A stretch of DNA of 34,600 nucleotides, taken from IMG/VR virus record IMGVR_UViG_3300027770_000150, positions 1 through 34,600 of that record; one strand, written 5' to 3'. The notes under the pieces are model-generated. The model saw nothing but the letters and a program-made list of their open reading frames with translations. It did not search any database and had not been told where the DNA came from. Origin of the DNA: a virus. Shown in pieces: positions 17,625 to 26,008 of this stretch; position 1 is the stretch's first letter, and the number at the start of each line of letters is the position of its first letter. Made by a program: the position numbers and the translations under genes.

Positions 17625-17830
17625 TAATATTCTATAATATCCGTGTCGCAGATAATCAGATATGGTGATTTAACGGAAGTTAGTAGGCGTATTTCGGAAA
17701 TTCCTGTACATAAGCCTCCGCATATTTTATATCGAATACCATCTCTGATAAGGTCCATTTTTGTATTTTTAGTTGATAGCGATATTAAAGCCGGTCTAAT
17801 CACTTCGGATGTATGTTCCAGTGTTTTCAT
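17621..17830 (-). CDS. Small protein after the long fibre gene, unknown
   Basis: The frame is read from the ATG at 17830 (69 residues), two bases after the stop of the 885-residue fibre gene. A longer frame from 17872 would run inside the fibre gene. The product begins MKTLEHTSEVIRPALISLST and contains KICGGLCTGISEIRL. It ends inside the terminator stem. There is no recognised family; a chaperone or partner of the fibre is possible by position only. Confidence 0.6.
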   Translation of the reverse strand: MKTLEHTSEVIRPALISLSTKNTKMDLIRDGIRYKICGGLCTGISEIRLLTSVKSPYLIICDTDIIEYY

Positions 17831-17832
17831 AA

Positions 17833-20490
17833 TTATCCTACGCAAGATGGCGAGCCAGCGCCCCGCACACATGCGGTGTGGGCATTTGCTCCGCCCGGTG
17901 CCAAATAACTCGCATCGTCTTCAGTACCAACAACGGGTCCGACAACATAACTTTCGGATGCTCCGTCGCACCTAGTATATACTCCAGTATTGATACTATA
18001 ATTACTATACGAGTATACAGGATTCTCCGGGTCGCTGTTGTCATACACCTTTGTTTGCGACCAAACCCAAGTTTGTTCGTGACACGGTATTGCTGTTGGC
18101 GTTGGTTCTGGTTCAGTTGGCGTTGGTTCTGGTTCAGTTGGCGTTGGTTCTGGTTCAGTTGGCGTTGGCGCTGGTTCAGTTGCCGTTGGCGTTGGCGCTG
18201 GTTCAGTTGCCGTTGGCGTTGGCGCTGGTTCAGTTGCCGTTGGCGTTGGCGCTGGTTCAGTTGCCGTTGGCGTTGGTGTCGGCTGCGGTGTTGCCGTTGG
18301 CGTTGGTGTTGGTTGCGGTGTTGCCGTTGGGGTCGGCGTCGGCGTCGGTGTCGGTGTCGGCGTTGGTGCACCGGTCCCAAAATTGTAAGTTTGTTCTGCA
18401 CTTAGATAAGTTCCAGTATTAGTTGTAACGCTTGCTCTGGCTCTGATATAATACGGCGGAGTTGCTCCTATTCCAGATTGAGCATTTATAACAAGCAAGT
18501 AATCGCTGTTTGCGCCTACATTACTCGGAGGAGCGCCATTTGTTCCAATTGTAACATATCCCGCACCGGCAAGACCGGCTTCCGATGCGGCAGACTTCAA
18601 TTGTATTGTATGTGAAATAAATGTTTGTGAGTATGCATATGCCGAAGAATGCACGTCAAATCTACCAGGAGAGGGTTCTATTATAAATCCAACATCTACG
18701 AATGGTGTCAGTGATGTAGCCGTTGGGGTAGGAATTGGCGTTGCCGTCGGAATTGGCATCGGTGTTGCTGTTGGTCCAACGCTGGTTGCCGTCGGAATTG
18801 GCATCGGTGTTGCTGTTGGTCCAACGCTGGTTGCCGTTGGCGTTGGTGTCGGTGTTGCTGTTGGTCCAACGCTGGTTGCCGTTGGTGTAGGCGTCGGTGT
18901 TGCCGTCGGTGTTGCTGTAGGCGTCGGCGTCGGCGTTGCTGTAGGCGTCGGTGTAGGCGTCGGCGTTGGCGCAGGTGCCAACGACATGGTCATAAACGCA
19001 CTTCCGGTTGCATCATAGTTTGCAGCAAATAGCTGAACATAGTATGTATTTGCAACGGCAGCTGGAGTACCAGAAATTAAACCGGTATAATTGTTCAATG
19101 AAAGACCAGTTGGTAAATTGGATGCACTATAAATCAATGGATAATTTGTAGCCAAAATTTGATAACTATATGGTATAGTATTTGTTGCAGTTTGATACAA
19201 ACCACTTATGATCACAGGTGCTGGCGGTGAATATGTTGATGGACCATAGTCAGAAATATATCCTTCAAAACTAAATGTACATGGTGCTGCACTTGAACTA
19301 TAAAACACATAAATTGATTTATCTGTATGTGCTACACCCAATTCCAATAATTGCAGATTGTTTCTGCTGTAAATTGCATTGGTTAATGGAACTCTGTTAT
19401 TGTTCCATGAATGTATTCCACTTGCTCCAACTGGTGCAACAGATGATGTTGATCCAATTGACAACAATGGAGAACCAGTTGAATAAACAAATGCATCTGT
19501 CAAAATATAATTATCTGGAAGAATATCTCTTTTGTTTCCATTACCAAGATAACTGGATGTTCCATCACTCTTGAATCTCAAACTAAATTCTTTATCTGGA
19601 TTGCTTGCTCTTGCACCAGACACTGGTAATAAAATATGATTTGTTCCTTTTGAATCCAACCATTGAGTTGGTCCTGGATTTAAATTTGGCGAAGTATAAG
19701 AAGCAATCAATGTTGTATCTGAATTATTTACGCCACTATAAAAAATGCTTTTAACTTTGTTGGCGGTCAATTCTGTATTGAATACATGCGCTTCATATAC
19801 AATACAATCAATATTGAATGCAGTAGAATGTCCATTGCCCATAACCACATATGATGATGAAATTGGTGTTGCAGAACCACTCAATGTTCCAATCCATGTG
19901 CTGTTCAAATACAACTTCAAAGTACCAGAAGAATTTCTGGTTAAAACTGCTTCAAAAACTTTGTCTTCGTAATCACACATAAAATCGGGTACTTCAATTC
20001 TTTTCTCAGTAATTCCGTCGTATGTATAACCAATCAAATCATTATTTTCCATTCCAATATATGCGGCTTGACTAGCAGACACAGCTAGACTACCGGACAC
20101 AAGTGTTTCTTGAGATTCTCCTATACCAAAAATTGCACGAGATACTGGTGGATCGGGGTACATGGACGACGGAATAAATGCACGAACCATCAAACTAAAT
20201 TCTGTTCCAACTTCTGGAAATTCTCCATAACAACGCAAATTCAAATCTGACGCTGGTGCAACATATTGATCAAACACAAGTCCATTGGCGGATTGATAGC
20301 CATGCATTGGCGTGAATACTTCCAAGAATCCGCCAGATACAACATATGCAGCCAAATCACCAGCGGAAATTGCTTTGGTTTCTCCGGTCGGAGATGTGTT
20401 TTCAGAAACATCAATCAACGGAATCAAATCGCCATAAACAAGCTGGCTACCACTTACTCTGCGAAGTTGAGATGTTTTCTGATTAGACAT
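17833..20490 (-). CDS. Modular fibre/adhesin with LamG-like and Ig-like domains and Thr-Pro linkers
   Basis: The 885-residue protein opens with [13 protein letters not shown] and [12 protein letters not shown], like phage tail-fibre N-termini that attach to the particle. A LamG/concanavalin-like sandwich covers about 55-260 ([19 protein letters not shown], then [17 protein letters not shown]). An He_PIG/Ig-like module at about 430-500 has [19 protein letters not shown]. Two Thr/Pro/Ala linkers (about 503-593 and 706-801) flank a beta-rich module (about 595-705). The last 80 residues contain three Cys and aromatic pairs. LamG and Ig modules usually bind glycans or surfaces. It is therefore a likely host-recognition or decoration protein. 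The linkers are DNA repeats, so length may vary between relatives. AT-rich upstream sequence with GAAAAG before ATG. Confidence 0.85.
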   Translation of the reverse strand: MSNQKTSQLRRVSGSQLVYGDLIPLIDVSENTSPTGETKAISAGDLAAYVVSGGFLEVFTPMHGYQSANGLVFDQYVAPASDLNLRCYGEFPEVGTEFSLMVRAFIPSSMYPDPPVSRAIFGIGESQETLVSGSLAVSASQAAYIGMENNDLIGYTYDGITEKRIEVPDFMCDYEDKVFEAVLTRNSSGTLKLYLNSTWIGTLSGSATPISSSYVVMGNGHSTAFNIDCIVYEAHVFNTELTANKVKSIFYSGVNNSDTTLIASYTSPNLNPGPTQWLDSKGTNHILLPVSGARASNPDKEFSLRFKSDGTSSYLGNGNKRDILPDNYILTDAFVYSTGSPLLSIGSTSSVAPVGASGIHSWNNNRVPLTNAIYSRNNLQLLELGVAHTDKSIYVFYSSSAAPCTFSFEGYISDYGPSTYSPPAPVIISGLYQTATNTIPYSYQILATNYPLIYSASNLPTGLSLNNYTGLISGTPAAVANTYYVQLFAANYDATGSAFMTMSLAPAPTPTPTPTPTATPTPTPTATPTATPTPTPTATSVGPTATPTPTPTATSVGPTATPMPIPTATSVGPTATPMPIPTATPIPTPTATSLTPFVDVGFIIEPSPGRFDVHSSAYAYSQTFISHTIQLKSAASEAGLAGAGYVTIGTNGAPPSNVGANSDYLLVINAQSGIGATPPYYIRARASVTTNTGTYLSAEQTYNFGTGAPTPTPTPTPTPTPTATPQPTPTPTATPQPTPTPTATEPAPTPTATEPAPTPTATEPAPTPTATEPAPTPTEPEPTPTEPEPTPTEPEPTPTAIPCHEQTWVWSQTKVYDNSDPENPVYSYSNYSINTGVYTRCDGASESYVVGPVVGTEDDASYLAPGGANAHTACVRGAGSPSCVG
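18094..18372. repeat. Thr-Pro/Glu-Pro coding tandem repeats, C-terminal linker of the fibre
   Basis: The plus strand repeats ggcgttggttctggttcagtt and related units, read by the gene as Glu-Pro-Thr-Pro-Thr, followed by Ala-Thr and Gln-Pro-Thr-Pro units. At least three blocks of near-identical units of 15-24 bases are visible. Such repeats are prone to slippage and recombination. Confidence 0.9.
18716..18975. repeat. Thr-Pro coding tandem repeats, central linker of the fibre
   Basis: Degenerate hexamers gtcggc/gttggt code Pro-Thr, with embedded 42- to 45-base units containing ccaacgctggttgccgt that are repeated at least three times and code Ala-Thr-Ser-Val-Gly-Pro-Thr. Confidence 0.9.
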
Positions 20491-20569
20491 AGTATCTTTT
20501 CATTATAAATATCAATCCAATTGAAAAATATATATCAATCTGCCCCTTTTATAACAAGAACTTTTTATA

Positions 20570-21352
20570 TTACCCAAGTCTCTTTATCTTTTTTACAATA
20601 AACTTGGTCAATGCACTGCGAAGAATGTCATCATCTGTGAATTCAAATGTATATATGCCATTTTCTTTGCTGTCATCATCATTAAACAAGTTGAATATAT
20701 CTCCAAAACCAGATCTTGTTCCAATGTCAGATTGTTGTGGATCTCCGCACATAAATACTTTACAAAATTCTCCAGTTCTTGTCATCATGGTGATCAATTC
20801 TTTTCTGGTGCAATTCTGTAACTCATCTCCCACCACAGCTTTTGCATTCCAGTTTAATCCCCTCAAATATCCAATTGGCAATCCTTCTACTCTGTTTTCT
20901 TTGATCAAATATTGAATATCTTCTTTTGGCAAAAGTTCATCCATTTTGTCTATCAATGGTCGTTTAAATGGAGATAATTTGTCGTCGGCTTCACCGGGCA
21001 ATGTACCCATCTTAACATCTGCACTTTCAACAATACTTCTTACATAAAGTATGTCGCTAACTTTTTTCTCATTCATGAGCATCAATGATGCTAGTACAGA
21101 CAAATATGTTTTTGTAGAACCTGCTGGACCGGATATCAACAACAGTTTTACTTTGCGATCCATTGCCAATTCCATAAACAATTTTTGTTTTGGAGTCAGT
21201 TCTCTGTGCAATATGGTCAAATAATGATCTATTTTATTTCTTTGATGAACAACTGGACTTTTATCTTTTGTGGGTTGTTGAGACAAAGATAATGTTTGGC
21301 TTGGTGCATTATTTTTTTTCTTGTTGTTGTTCAGTCGTTTTTGTTTTGACAT
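20570..21352 (-). CDS. phoH: PhoH-like P-loop ATPase
   Basis: The 260-residue protein is a phage-type PhoH. ELTPKQKLFMELA (51-63) precedes the Walker A loop GPAGSTKT (75-82), in which Gly before Lys is replaced by Thr. A Walker B-like VVGDELQN lies at about 171-178 and a MCGDPQQSD sensor segment near 210. PhoH is an RNA-linked ATPase domain common in cyanophages and other marine phages, where its role is unresolved. The first 40 residues are Lys/Asn/Ser-rich, likely disordered. It follows the 123-residue gene with almost no gap. Confidence 0.93.
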   Translation of the reverse strand: MSKQKRLNNNKKKNNAPSQTLSLSQQPTKDKSPVVHQRNKIDHYLTILHRELTPKQKLFMELAMDRKVKLLLISGPAGSTKTYLSVLASLMLMNEKKVSDILYVRSIVESADVKMGTLPGEADDKLSPFKRPLIDKMDELLPKEDIQYLIKENRVEGLPIGYLRGLNWNAKAVVGDELQNCTRKELITMMTRTGEFCKVFMCGDPQQSDIGTRSGFGDIFNLFNDDDSKENGIYTFEFTDDDILRSALTKFIVKKIKRLG

Positions 21353-21353
21353 A

Positions 21354-21725
21354 TTATTTTTTTATTTTTTTGTATGTGAATATAGTACTCAATTTATCCA
21401 ATTTACTTATAATTTTTTTAATTCTTGCACAAATTTGAAACTGTTGATGGTCCATACTGAACTCAAAGACAGTTTCTAAACTTTCCTTGAAATCTTTTCT
21501 TTGCAAGACCACCACAAAACTTGAATTTTTAAAACAGAATAATTCTATTCCGCCAAGTTTGTTGGCTATTGCATACTCTATTGTATTTACAATCTTGTTG
21601 TTTATTTCTTTTCTGTTTTCCTGCACATACTTTTCCATATCAGAATTGTCGCGGGGAAGTTCAACAACTTCATATTTGGAATTTAAAACTTTATCAGACT
21701 TCTTCTTACGCGGAGTCTTTTTCAT
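21354..21725 (-). CDS. Small protein before phoH, unknown
   Basis: This is a 123-residue protein with a basic start (MKKTPRKKKSDK) and a helical, strand-mixed core: NTIEYAIANKLGGIELFCFK, then SFVVVLQRKDFKESLE. It ends with a Lys-rich tail. No family recognised. It overlaps the upstream metallopeptidase-like gene by 20 bases and ends next to the phoH start, so it is in the same transcript. Confidence 0.75.
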   Translation of the reverse strand: MKKTPRKKKSDKVLNSKYEVVELPRDNSDMEKYVQENRKEINNKIVNTIEYAIANKLGGIELFCFKNSSFVVVLQRKDFKESLETVFEFSMDHQQFQICARIKKIISKLDKLSTIFTYKKIKK

Positions 21726-22083
21726 ATACTGAAGATAAATATATCTCTAGCCATGCTTTACCCATCATATTCACAAATTTTTCGTTCTGAGAAAGTTTTA
21801 GTTCTCCTGTAGAATCTAATATAATATGTACAACTTCGTGAAAGAATGTTTCTATCATTGTTTCTTCTGTAATGATTAACTTTCGTTCCACCATTTTGCC
21901 GTCTTCTTTATATCGTTTTGTTACTTCTCCCAAATCTTGAATTTGAATCAACTTCAAATCTTCGTCCGCGTTTCCATAACAATCCTCGGTTTCAAACAAA
22001 TCTTTTTTTATAACAACGGTATATTTGTGTCCAAGTAGTGTAAATTCTTTCGGAATATTGATTTTTTTAATTGGATTCAGCAC
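21706..22083 (-). CDS. HExxH zinc-metallopeptidase-like protein
   Basis: The 125-residue protein has a HExxH zinc site at 82-86 in ETFFHEVVHIILD, preceded by a small beta domain (LGHKYTVVIKKDLF). A possible third ligand region is NEKFVNMMGKAWLE. This looks like a compact ImmA/IrrE- or phage-type Zn-protease fold; a substrate is unknown. The start codon is GTG at 22081-22083, because the upstream in-frame sequence hits TGA and there is no nearby in-frame ATG. It is divergent from the plus-strand zinc-ribbon gene, with 14 bases between starts. Confidence 0.72.
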   Translation of the reverse strand: MLNPIKKINIPKEFTLLGHKYTVVIKKDLFETEDCYGNADEDLKLIQIQDLGEVTKRYKEDGKMVERKLIITEETMIETFFHEVVHIILDSTGELKLSQNEKFVNMMGKAWLEIYLSSVYEKDSA

Positions 22084-22097
22084 TACATATAAGTATC

Positions 22098-22376
22098 ATG
22101 GAAAATAGAAAAGAACCTAATTTAGTTGATAAAGCAAGAAGTTTAGGAACTGCTGTAACTGATTGGGTAACACAAGATAAATTCTCCAAAGTCACAGATG
22201 AACAGTTTCAAGTACGCAAAACTATATGTTTAAGTTGCCCAAACTGGGACAACGCTGGTTACAATAATACCGGAAAATGCAAACTGTGTGGATGTAGTGT
22301 TATGAAGCTTTATATACCCAGTGCAAAATGTCCCGACCACCCACCAAGGTGGCAACCTATATCAGTTTCTTCTTAG
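22098..22376 (+). CDS. Zinc-ribbon protein (DUF6171-like), plus strand
   Basis: The 92-residue product is read from the ATG at 22098 (MENRKEPNLVDKARSL). It has a cysteine array CLSCPNWDNAGYNNTGKCKL followed by CGCSVMKLYIPSAKCPDHPPRW. The C-x2-C...C-x2-C-G-C...K-C-P...W order matches the DUF6171-type zinc ribbons of phages. It is one of three plus-strand genes in the window. Its 3' end overlaps the convergent minus-strand gene by 20 bases. A longer start at 22071 would overlap the divergent gene. The same motif recurs in the 208-residue gene at 25370-25996. Confidence 0.72.
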   Translation: MENRKEPNLVDKARSLGTAVTDWVTQDKFSKVTDEQFQVRKTICLSCPNWDNAGYNNTGKCKLCGCSVMKLYIPSAKCPDHPPRWQPISVSS

Positions 22377-22569
22377 CATTGCATGGTATGCACGTTCCCA
22401 TGAGTTGCATACATTCTTTACAAAACTGATAATAAACTCCATTGTTTCCAACTGGGTCAAACGCAAGCATCATAATTTTATTACGATTATCTTTGCACGA
22501 ACGACAAATATAAACCGCGCCATTACTCTTTCTGGTATTTAATTCTGATTCTGATATTTCAACTATCAT
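22357..22569 (-). CDS. Small zinc-finger-like protein
   Basis: The 70-residue protein has two Cys pairs (YICRSCKDNRNK and YYQFCKECMQLMG), then a third pair (TCIPCNA). This suggests one or two zinc-binding knuckles. It overlaps the convergent zinc-ribbon gene by 20 bases. No named family recognised; a DNA- or protein-binding role is possible. Confidence 0.7.
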   Translation of the reverse strand: MIVEISESELNTRKSNGAVYICRSCKDNRNKIMMLAFDPVGNNGVYYQFCKECMQLMGTCIPCNAKKKLI

Positions 22570-22578
22570 ATATTATAA

Positions 22579-23034
22579 TTATATACACTTCATCAAAATG
22601 TCATAATAATAAGTATAATCCATTCTGCGTTCAATGATGGCGGATTTATGTTTAAACACGCTTTTTATAGTTACAAAATCGTCTCCAATTTTTTCTGTAT
22701 CAAACATAGTTGACAGATATTCATTCACCACAATATCTTGTGCAATGTTTGACCATTCTCTATCATGTTTTGGATTTATAATCCAGTGTGCAAACATAAC
22801 ATGACACATTTCATGGCAGATAATAAATACTTTTTTTGTATCATCGCATTTCTTCCAAAAATTTGGATTGGCAACAATTCTAAAATTATTGTTGTGTATT
22901 TCTAACTCAACACTTTCAGCATCTTCGTTAAATACCATAGGTTCAAATGTTTGCCACATACCATCAAACAATGGATTGACGCGCAAAAGTTGCATTGACA
23001 ACCAACCAAAATCTTTCTTGTTCAATTTTTTCAT
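22579..23034 (-). CDS. Putative metallopeptidase-like protein (HExxH)
   Basis: Read from the ATG at 23034, the 151-residue product has an HExxH site in FIICHEMCHVMFAHW (about 70-84). A later NIAQDIVVNEYLS matches the N-terminal part of DUF2201/VWA-linked putative metallopeptidases in phages, where the AaD.vvN segment gives an extra ligand. Start codon choice: a longer frame from 23154 would run through the upstream 67-residue gene. The ATG begins just after the T-run of the upstream terminator hairpin, so readthrough or antitermination would be needed unless another promoter exists. Confidence 0.7.
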   Translation of the reverse strand: MKKLNKKDFGWLSMQLLRVNPLFDGMWQTFEPMVFNEDAESVELEIHNNNFRIVANPNFWKKCDDTKKVFIICHEMCHVMFAHWIINPKHDREWSNIAQDIVVNEYLSTMFDTEKIGDDFVTIKSVFKHKSAIIERRMDYTYYYDILMKCI

Positions 23035-23044
23035 AAATAAAAAA

Positions 23045-23062
23045 GGGGAGCATATGCTCCCC
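23045..23062 (-). terminator. Perfect hairpin with T-run, terminator before the metallopeptidase gene
   Basis: The palindrome GGGGAGCATATGCTCCCC is followed on the minus strand by TTTTTTATTT. It is the end of the 67-residue gene transcript. The next start codon lies only about ten bases beyond. Confidence 0.8.
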
Positions 23063-23068
23063 CATATT

Positions 23069-23272
23069 TTATCGGCTACGGCGAGCCTTTTTCTTGGGTC
23101 TCTCGGTCTTGGTGGCAACATACTTTTCACCAGCAGACTTTCTGCGTGCTGCACTTACCCACGAGTTGCGCGTCTTGCGACTAGAAAACTCGTATGTTTT
23201 GCCTTCTGCCAGCAGACTTTTTACCTCTTCCTCGGAGGTTGCCAGCAGGATTTTTTGCTTTAGTCCAGTCAT
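23069..23272 (-). CDS. Small basic protein
   Basis: The 67-residue protein begins MTGLKQKILLATSEEEVKSL and ends in a very basic tail (KKKARRSR). Residues 30-50 contain RKTRNSWVSAARRKSAGEKY. Basic charge suggests a nucleic-acid-binding role, but there is no family. It forms one transcript with the next two upstream small genes (gap three bases), ended by the hairpin at 23045-23062. Confidence 0.7.
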   Translation of the reverse strand: MTGLKQKILLATSEEEVKSLLAEGKTYEFSSRKTRNSWVSAARRKSAGEKYVATKTERPKKKARRSR

Positions 23273-23275
23273 AAA

Positions 23276-23470
23276 TTAACGACGATAGTTGAGTTGACGA
23301 ACATCAAGCTTGCTACCATCTGGATTGCGCTTGATAATACCCGCCCAATACTCATATTCCCTTTGGGCATCTAGCTTGGAGTCATACTCCGAATCGCTTA
23401 CGCGGATGCCGTTCCGAAAAATGGCATACATTGCAGTTTCAGTTTGATTGTCAACTGTGTTATTTTGCAT
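23276..23470 (-). CDS. Small protein, unknown
   Basis: The 64-residue product (MQNNTVDNQTETAMYAIFRN at the start, then SEYDSKLDAQREYEYWAGII) has no recognised family. Mixed charged, with a probable helix in the C-terminal half. It lies between two other small genes, 12 bases after the previous stop. Confidence 0.6.
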   Translation of the reverse strand: MQNNTVDNQTETAMYAIFRNGIRVSDSEYDSKLDAQREYEYWAGIIKRNPDGSKLDVRQLNYRR

Positions 23471-23482
23471 ACTTTTTGTTTT

Positions 23483-23671
23483 TTAGTCGTTATACTGAGA
23501 ATAGGCATAACTGTCAAGCATAGACAGTTCGTCTGTGATGTCATGAATTGTGGGCTCAATCATAGCTGGTAGCCCAACCATCTTAACAGGCTGTTGTGTG
23601 TCCACAGAAACACTATTCTTGGGACGACCAACGCCGCGAGTTTGTTTAGTTGTATTGGATGTTTTATTCAT
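23483..23671 (-). CDS. Small protein with AT-hook-like motif
   Basis: The 62-residue product, read from ATG 23671, contains TRGVGRPKNSVS, a weak AT-hook-like R-G-x-G-R-P segment. The rest is polar and probably disordered, with a helical C-terminal tail DELSMLDSYAY. The ATG is chosen over a longer start at 23707, because the promoter-like block at 23672-23707 would be lost in the longer frame. It is the first gene of a three-gene unit. Confidence 0.65.
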   Translation of the reverse strand: MNKTSNTTKQTRGVGRPKNSVSVDTQQPVKMVGLPAMIEPTIHDITDELSMLDSYAYSQYND

Positions 23672-23707
23672 CTTGTATATACTGGCTGCACATTTAATAA
23701 AAGTCAA
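23672..23707 (-). promoter_or_regulatory. Promoter-like block of the small-gene unit
   Basis: On the minus strand TTGACTTTTATTAAA, about 35 bases before the ATG, is followed by CAGTATATACAAG directly before the start. It resembles the repeated upstream block seen before the right-end genes. Confidence 0.4.
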
Positions 23708-23888
23708 ATACTTTTTCGTAAATATACTATTTATAATAACCCCTCATGAAAAATAGCATATACACATTTTTTGATAGAATGAGGCATGCTGGTATGCATT
23801 GTAAATGCATAATAAAATGTATATATTTAAAGAGAAATCCTATGTTTTATATCAAAGGATTGTGTCGTACATTATTTACTATAAAGTA
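23708..23888. other. Structured intergenic region, no gene seen
   Basis: The 181 bases between the small genes and the second fibre gene contain no plausible ORF. Inverted repeats visible: CCTCAT / ATGAGG (23743-23785), TATGCATT / AATGCATA around 23794-23812, and AATCCT / AGGATT around 23837-23864. The last, with a pyrimidine-rich tail on the minus strand, could be a weak terminator for the 479-residue gene. Confidence 0.4.
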
Positions 23889-25328
23889 TTAACAACGGCG
23901 AGATGATACCACCGCTGTTCCAGTAATCTGGCTTGTTATGCTGGTGCCACATGCAATAGAATACACTTTTCCATTGATCGGCCCGCTGTTGGTGCTTGCA
24001 TATCTCAATTGTCCATATGGATCAACATAACTGAAACTATATATACCCAGAAGATTGCAAGTTGCATCTATTTGAAACGAAGTTTGCCTTGGGTCTGATG
24101 TCAATGAGCATGCAGAAGTTCTCAAATTTGTTCCATAAACAAGATACAGTGAATTTTGAACAATACAAACTCCATCAACAGCGGTGGTGTATGGAGTTCC
24201 GGATGAAGACACAACCTCGAAGCCGCCACCGGAATTCTCCCACGACGCAGATACTCTGCCAGCAGAATCATAGTCCATCCATATTCTTTGACTTGGAACC
24301 GGAGTGGCCGTGGGAGTTGGCGTTGCTGTTGGTGTGGGAGTTGGCGTTGCTGTTGGCGTTGGTGTAGCTGTTGGTGTGGGCGTTGGCGTTGCTCCACCCG
24401 CTGTGGGAGTTGGTGTTGGCGTTGCTCCACCTGTTGTGGATGTGGGCGTTGGTGTTGGCGTGGCTGTTGCTGTTGGCGTTGGAGTAGCCGTTGGCGTTGC
24501 CGTAGGAGTTGCCGTGGGAGTCGGTGTCGGCGTTGGTGTTGGTGCGGCGACACAATCCACGACATCTTCTGGATCAAATGAAAAAACATCATTATAACTC
24601 ACAACTTCCAACAAATCAACACACGGAAATGCTCCAGAACCCGTTAAAAATTGAGTTATGGAACCACTGATAATTTGACTGATATTATCAGATCCACCCG
24701 TAGTAAGATTTCTGGTATGATATTGATAATATCCAAAAGCATTAAAAACTTTCAAATTTGTTGTGTATGAACCAGAACGATATGAAAATAATTGTGCTTT
24801 TTTCACGGCTCGCGACGGAAAAGATGTACGCACCTGCATTCTCACAGTATCTGGAACATTTGTTGTGCGCATATATGAAATAATATATGTGTTAGCCGGT
24901 TTAGTTGATTTAAATGTATAAGATTGTTGTCCACTTGTTAATGTTGCTGCGATTACATTTCCACCAAAAACCACAGGATCAAGTGCTGTTGCGGAACGGT
25001 CCCAACTCAGGCTGCATGTTGTAACAGATTGCGAGTCCAATCGCCACACCAACTTTACTTCATTACCATAACATTTTGTTGAACCAGTGACTTGTATTTC
25101 ATCGCAAGAAAACGGCGGAAACATGTTTCCACTGGGTGTTGGAGTTGGTGTTGGAGTTGGTGTTGGAGTTGGTGTTGCGGTTGAAACATACGGATCTCCC
25201 CATCCAATATTGCGAGAATCAAATTCTTGTTTTAGATAAGCAAGTCCTTCGTCCGTGCCAATAATTTCTCCGAGTTTTCCAAATACGCTGCCCGATGGTG
25301 CTCCATGTGATGCAATTGTGTTAGACAT
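23889..25328 (-). CDS. Fibre-like protein with anchor domain and Thr-Pro linkers (479 aa)
   Basis: Residues 1-48 form a small domain ([10 protein letters not shown], then DEGLAYLK and IGWG) shared with the 324-residue protein. A short Thr-Pro linker covers about 49-64 and a beta-rich module with Cys about 67-255. A long Thr-Pro/Ala linker with [11 protein letters not shown] and GG breaks covers about 258-344. A C-terminal beta module with four Cys (about 345-479) includes [16 protein letters not shown] and [13 protein letters not shown]. It looks like a modular receptor-binding or decorating fibre. The linker DNA is tandem repeat. It is downstream of a zinc-ribbon gene and a related fibre gene in one operon. 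Biological role is inferred. Confidence 0.8.
   Translation of the reverse strand: MSNTIASHGAPSGSVFGKLGEIIGTDEGLAYLKQEFDSRNIGWGDPYVSTATPTPTPTPTPTPTPSGNMFPPFSCDEIQVTGSTKCYGNEVKLVWRLDSQSVTTCSLSWDRSATALDPVVFGGNVIAATLTSGQQSYTFKSTKPANTYIISYMRTTNVPDTVRMQVRTSFPSRAVKKAQLFSYRSGSYTTNLKVFNAFGYYQYHTRNLTTGGSDNISQIISGSITQFLTGSGAFPCVDLLEVVSYNDVFSFDPEDVVDCVAAPTPTPTPTPTATPTATPTATPTPTATATPTPTPTSTTGGATPTPTPTAGGATPTPTPTATPTPTATPTPTPTATPTPTATPVPSQRIWMDYDSAGRVSASWENSGGGFEVVSSSGTPYTTAVDGVCIVQNSLYLVYGTNLRTSACSLTSDPRQTSFQIDATCNLLGIYSFSYVDPYGQLRYASTNSGPINGKVYSIACGTSITSQITGTAVVSSRRC
24297..24546. repeat. Thr-Pro/Ala coding tandem repeats
   Basis: Plus-strand gttggcgtt/gtaggagttgcc units code Thr-Pro and Ala-Thr-Pro on the minus strand. 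Two copies of gttgctccaccc-like Gly-Gly-Ala breaks interrupt them. Several long antisense ORFs in this stretch are repeat artefacts. Confidence 0.9.
25136..25180. repeat. Short Thr-Pro coding repeat
   Basis: Four to five tandem copies of ggtgttggagtt, which the gene reads as Thr-Pro-Thr-Pro. It follows the 48-residue anchor domain directly. Confidence 0.85.
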
Positions 25329-25369
25329 AAATTATGATATAGACGACTCGATAATCAATAGTTAATATA

Positions 25370-25996
25370 TTAAGCATACTTTATGGATATTTTACTTCCA
25401 TCAACAGTCAGTTTATAATTTGAGCCTTTAAAAGAAAACACTTTATCTTCTGTGTTTTTTGATGTTCGAACCAGTTGGTTAAATTCTATCAATTCTTCGG
25501 CAGTAAACTCCGAAGTAATGGTTCCTGTGTGCCGCTTTATTTCATTGTTGTATAAAAATATACTCACACCACCATCTTCATTTTTCTTTGACTTATAAGG
25601 TATATTGTTATGATAAAATGTGTTGCCCGCAATAGCTGCGTGATTGGCTATATCAATAATAGTTTCTCTTTCTTGCAAAGGAAAATCTTCAATGTTCACG
25701 GAGATTGACTTCTGTAAATATGGGTTTTGCAAATCTCCCCACTTGTTTATTGGGCATTGGGCAGACTCCAAGTGAGCTTTTTTATTCATAAAACATCCAC
25801 ACTTTAAGCAACGACCTTGATGAAAAAATTCACATGCAGCACATATGTCCAATCTAGCTTTGGCTTTTTCTGTGGATGCTACCAACGGCTTTCCTTTCAG
25901 AGCGTCTGTGCCGCTAGATATTGCTTGCTTTACTAAATTTTCAGCCTGAACAAACAATGATGGGAAATCTTTGTTGTCTGTATTTTCTGGGTTCAT
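25370..25996 (-). CDS. Zinc-ribbon protein with C-terminal extension (208 aa)
   Basis: Residues about 48-88 hold the array DICAACEFFHQGRCLKC followed by GCFMNKKAHLESAQCPINKW, the same C-x2-C...C-x2-C-G-C...CP...W ribbon as the plus-strand gene. The N-terminal 45 residues are polar and helical. The C-terminal 110 residues begin SISVNIEDFPLQERETIIDI and end YKLTVDGSKISIKYA, with alternating strands and helices and no recognised family. It lies between the two fibre genes that share an N-terminal domain, so it may serve their expression or assembly. Confidence 0.72.
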   Translation of the reverse strand: MNPENTDNKDFPSLFVQAENLVKQAISSGTDALKGKPLVASTEKAKARLDICAACEFFHQGRCLKCGCFMNKKAHLESAQCPINKWGDLQNPYLQKSISVNIEDFPLQERETIIDIANHAAIAGNTFYHNNIPYKSKKNEDGGVSIFLYNNEIKRHTGTITSEFTAEELIEFNQLVRTSKNTEDKVFSFKGSNYKLTVDGSKISIKYA

Positions 25997-26008
25997 AAAT
26001 AATTTTTA

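Noticed and set aside
18094-18975. Possible CRISPR-like or satellite repeats.
   Set aside because: Units are degenerate, have no unique spacers and code in frame for Thr-Pro linkers of the fibre gene.
24288-24597. Overlapping antisense Trp/Cys/Val-rich ORFs in the Thr-Pro repeat DNA.
   Set aside because: They are repeat artefacts of the fibre gene and have no independent start signals or recognisable protein features.
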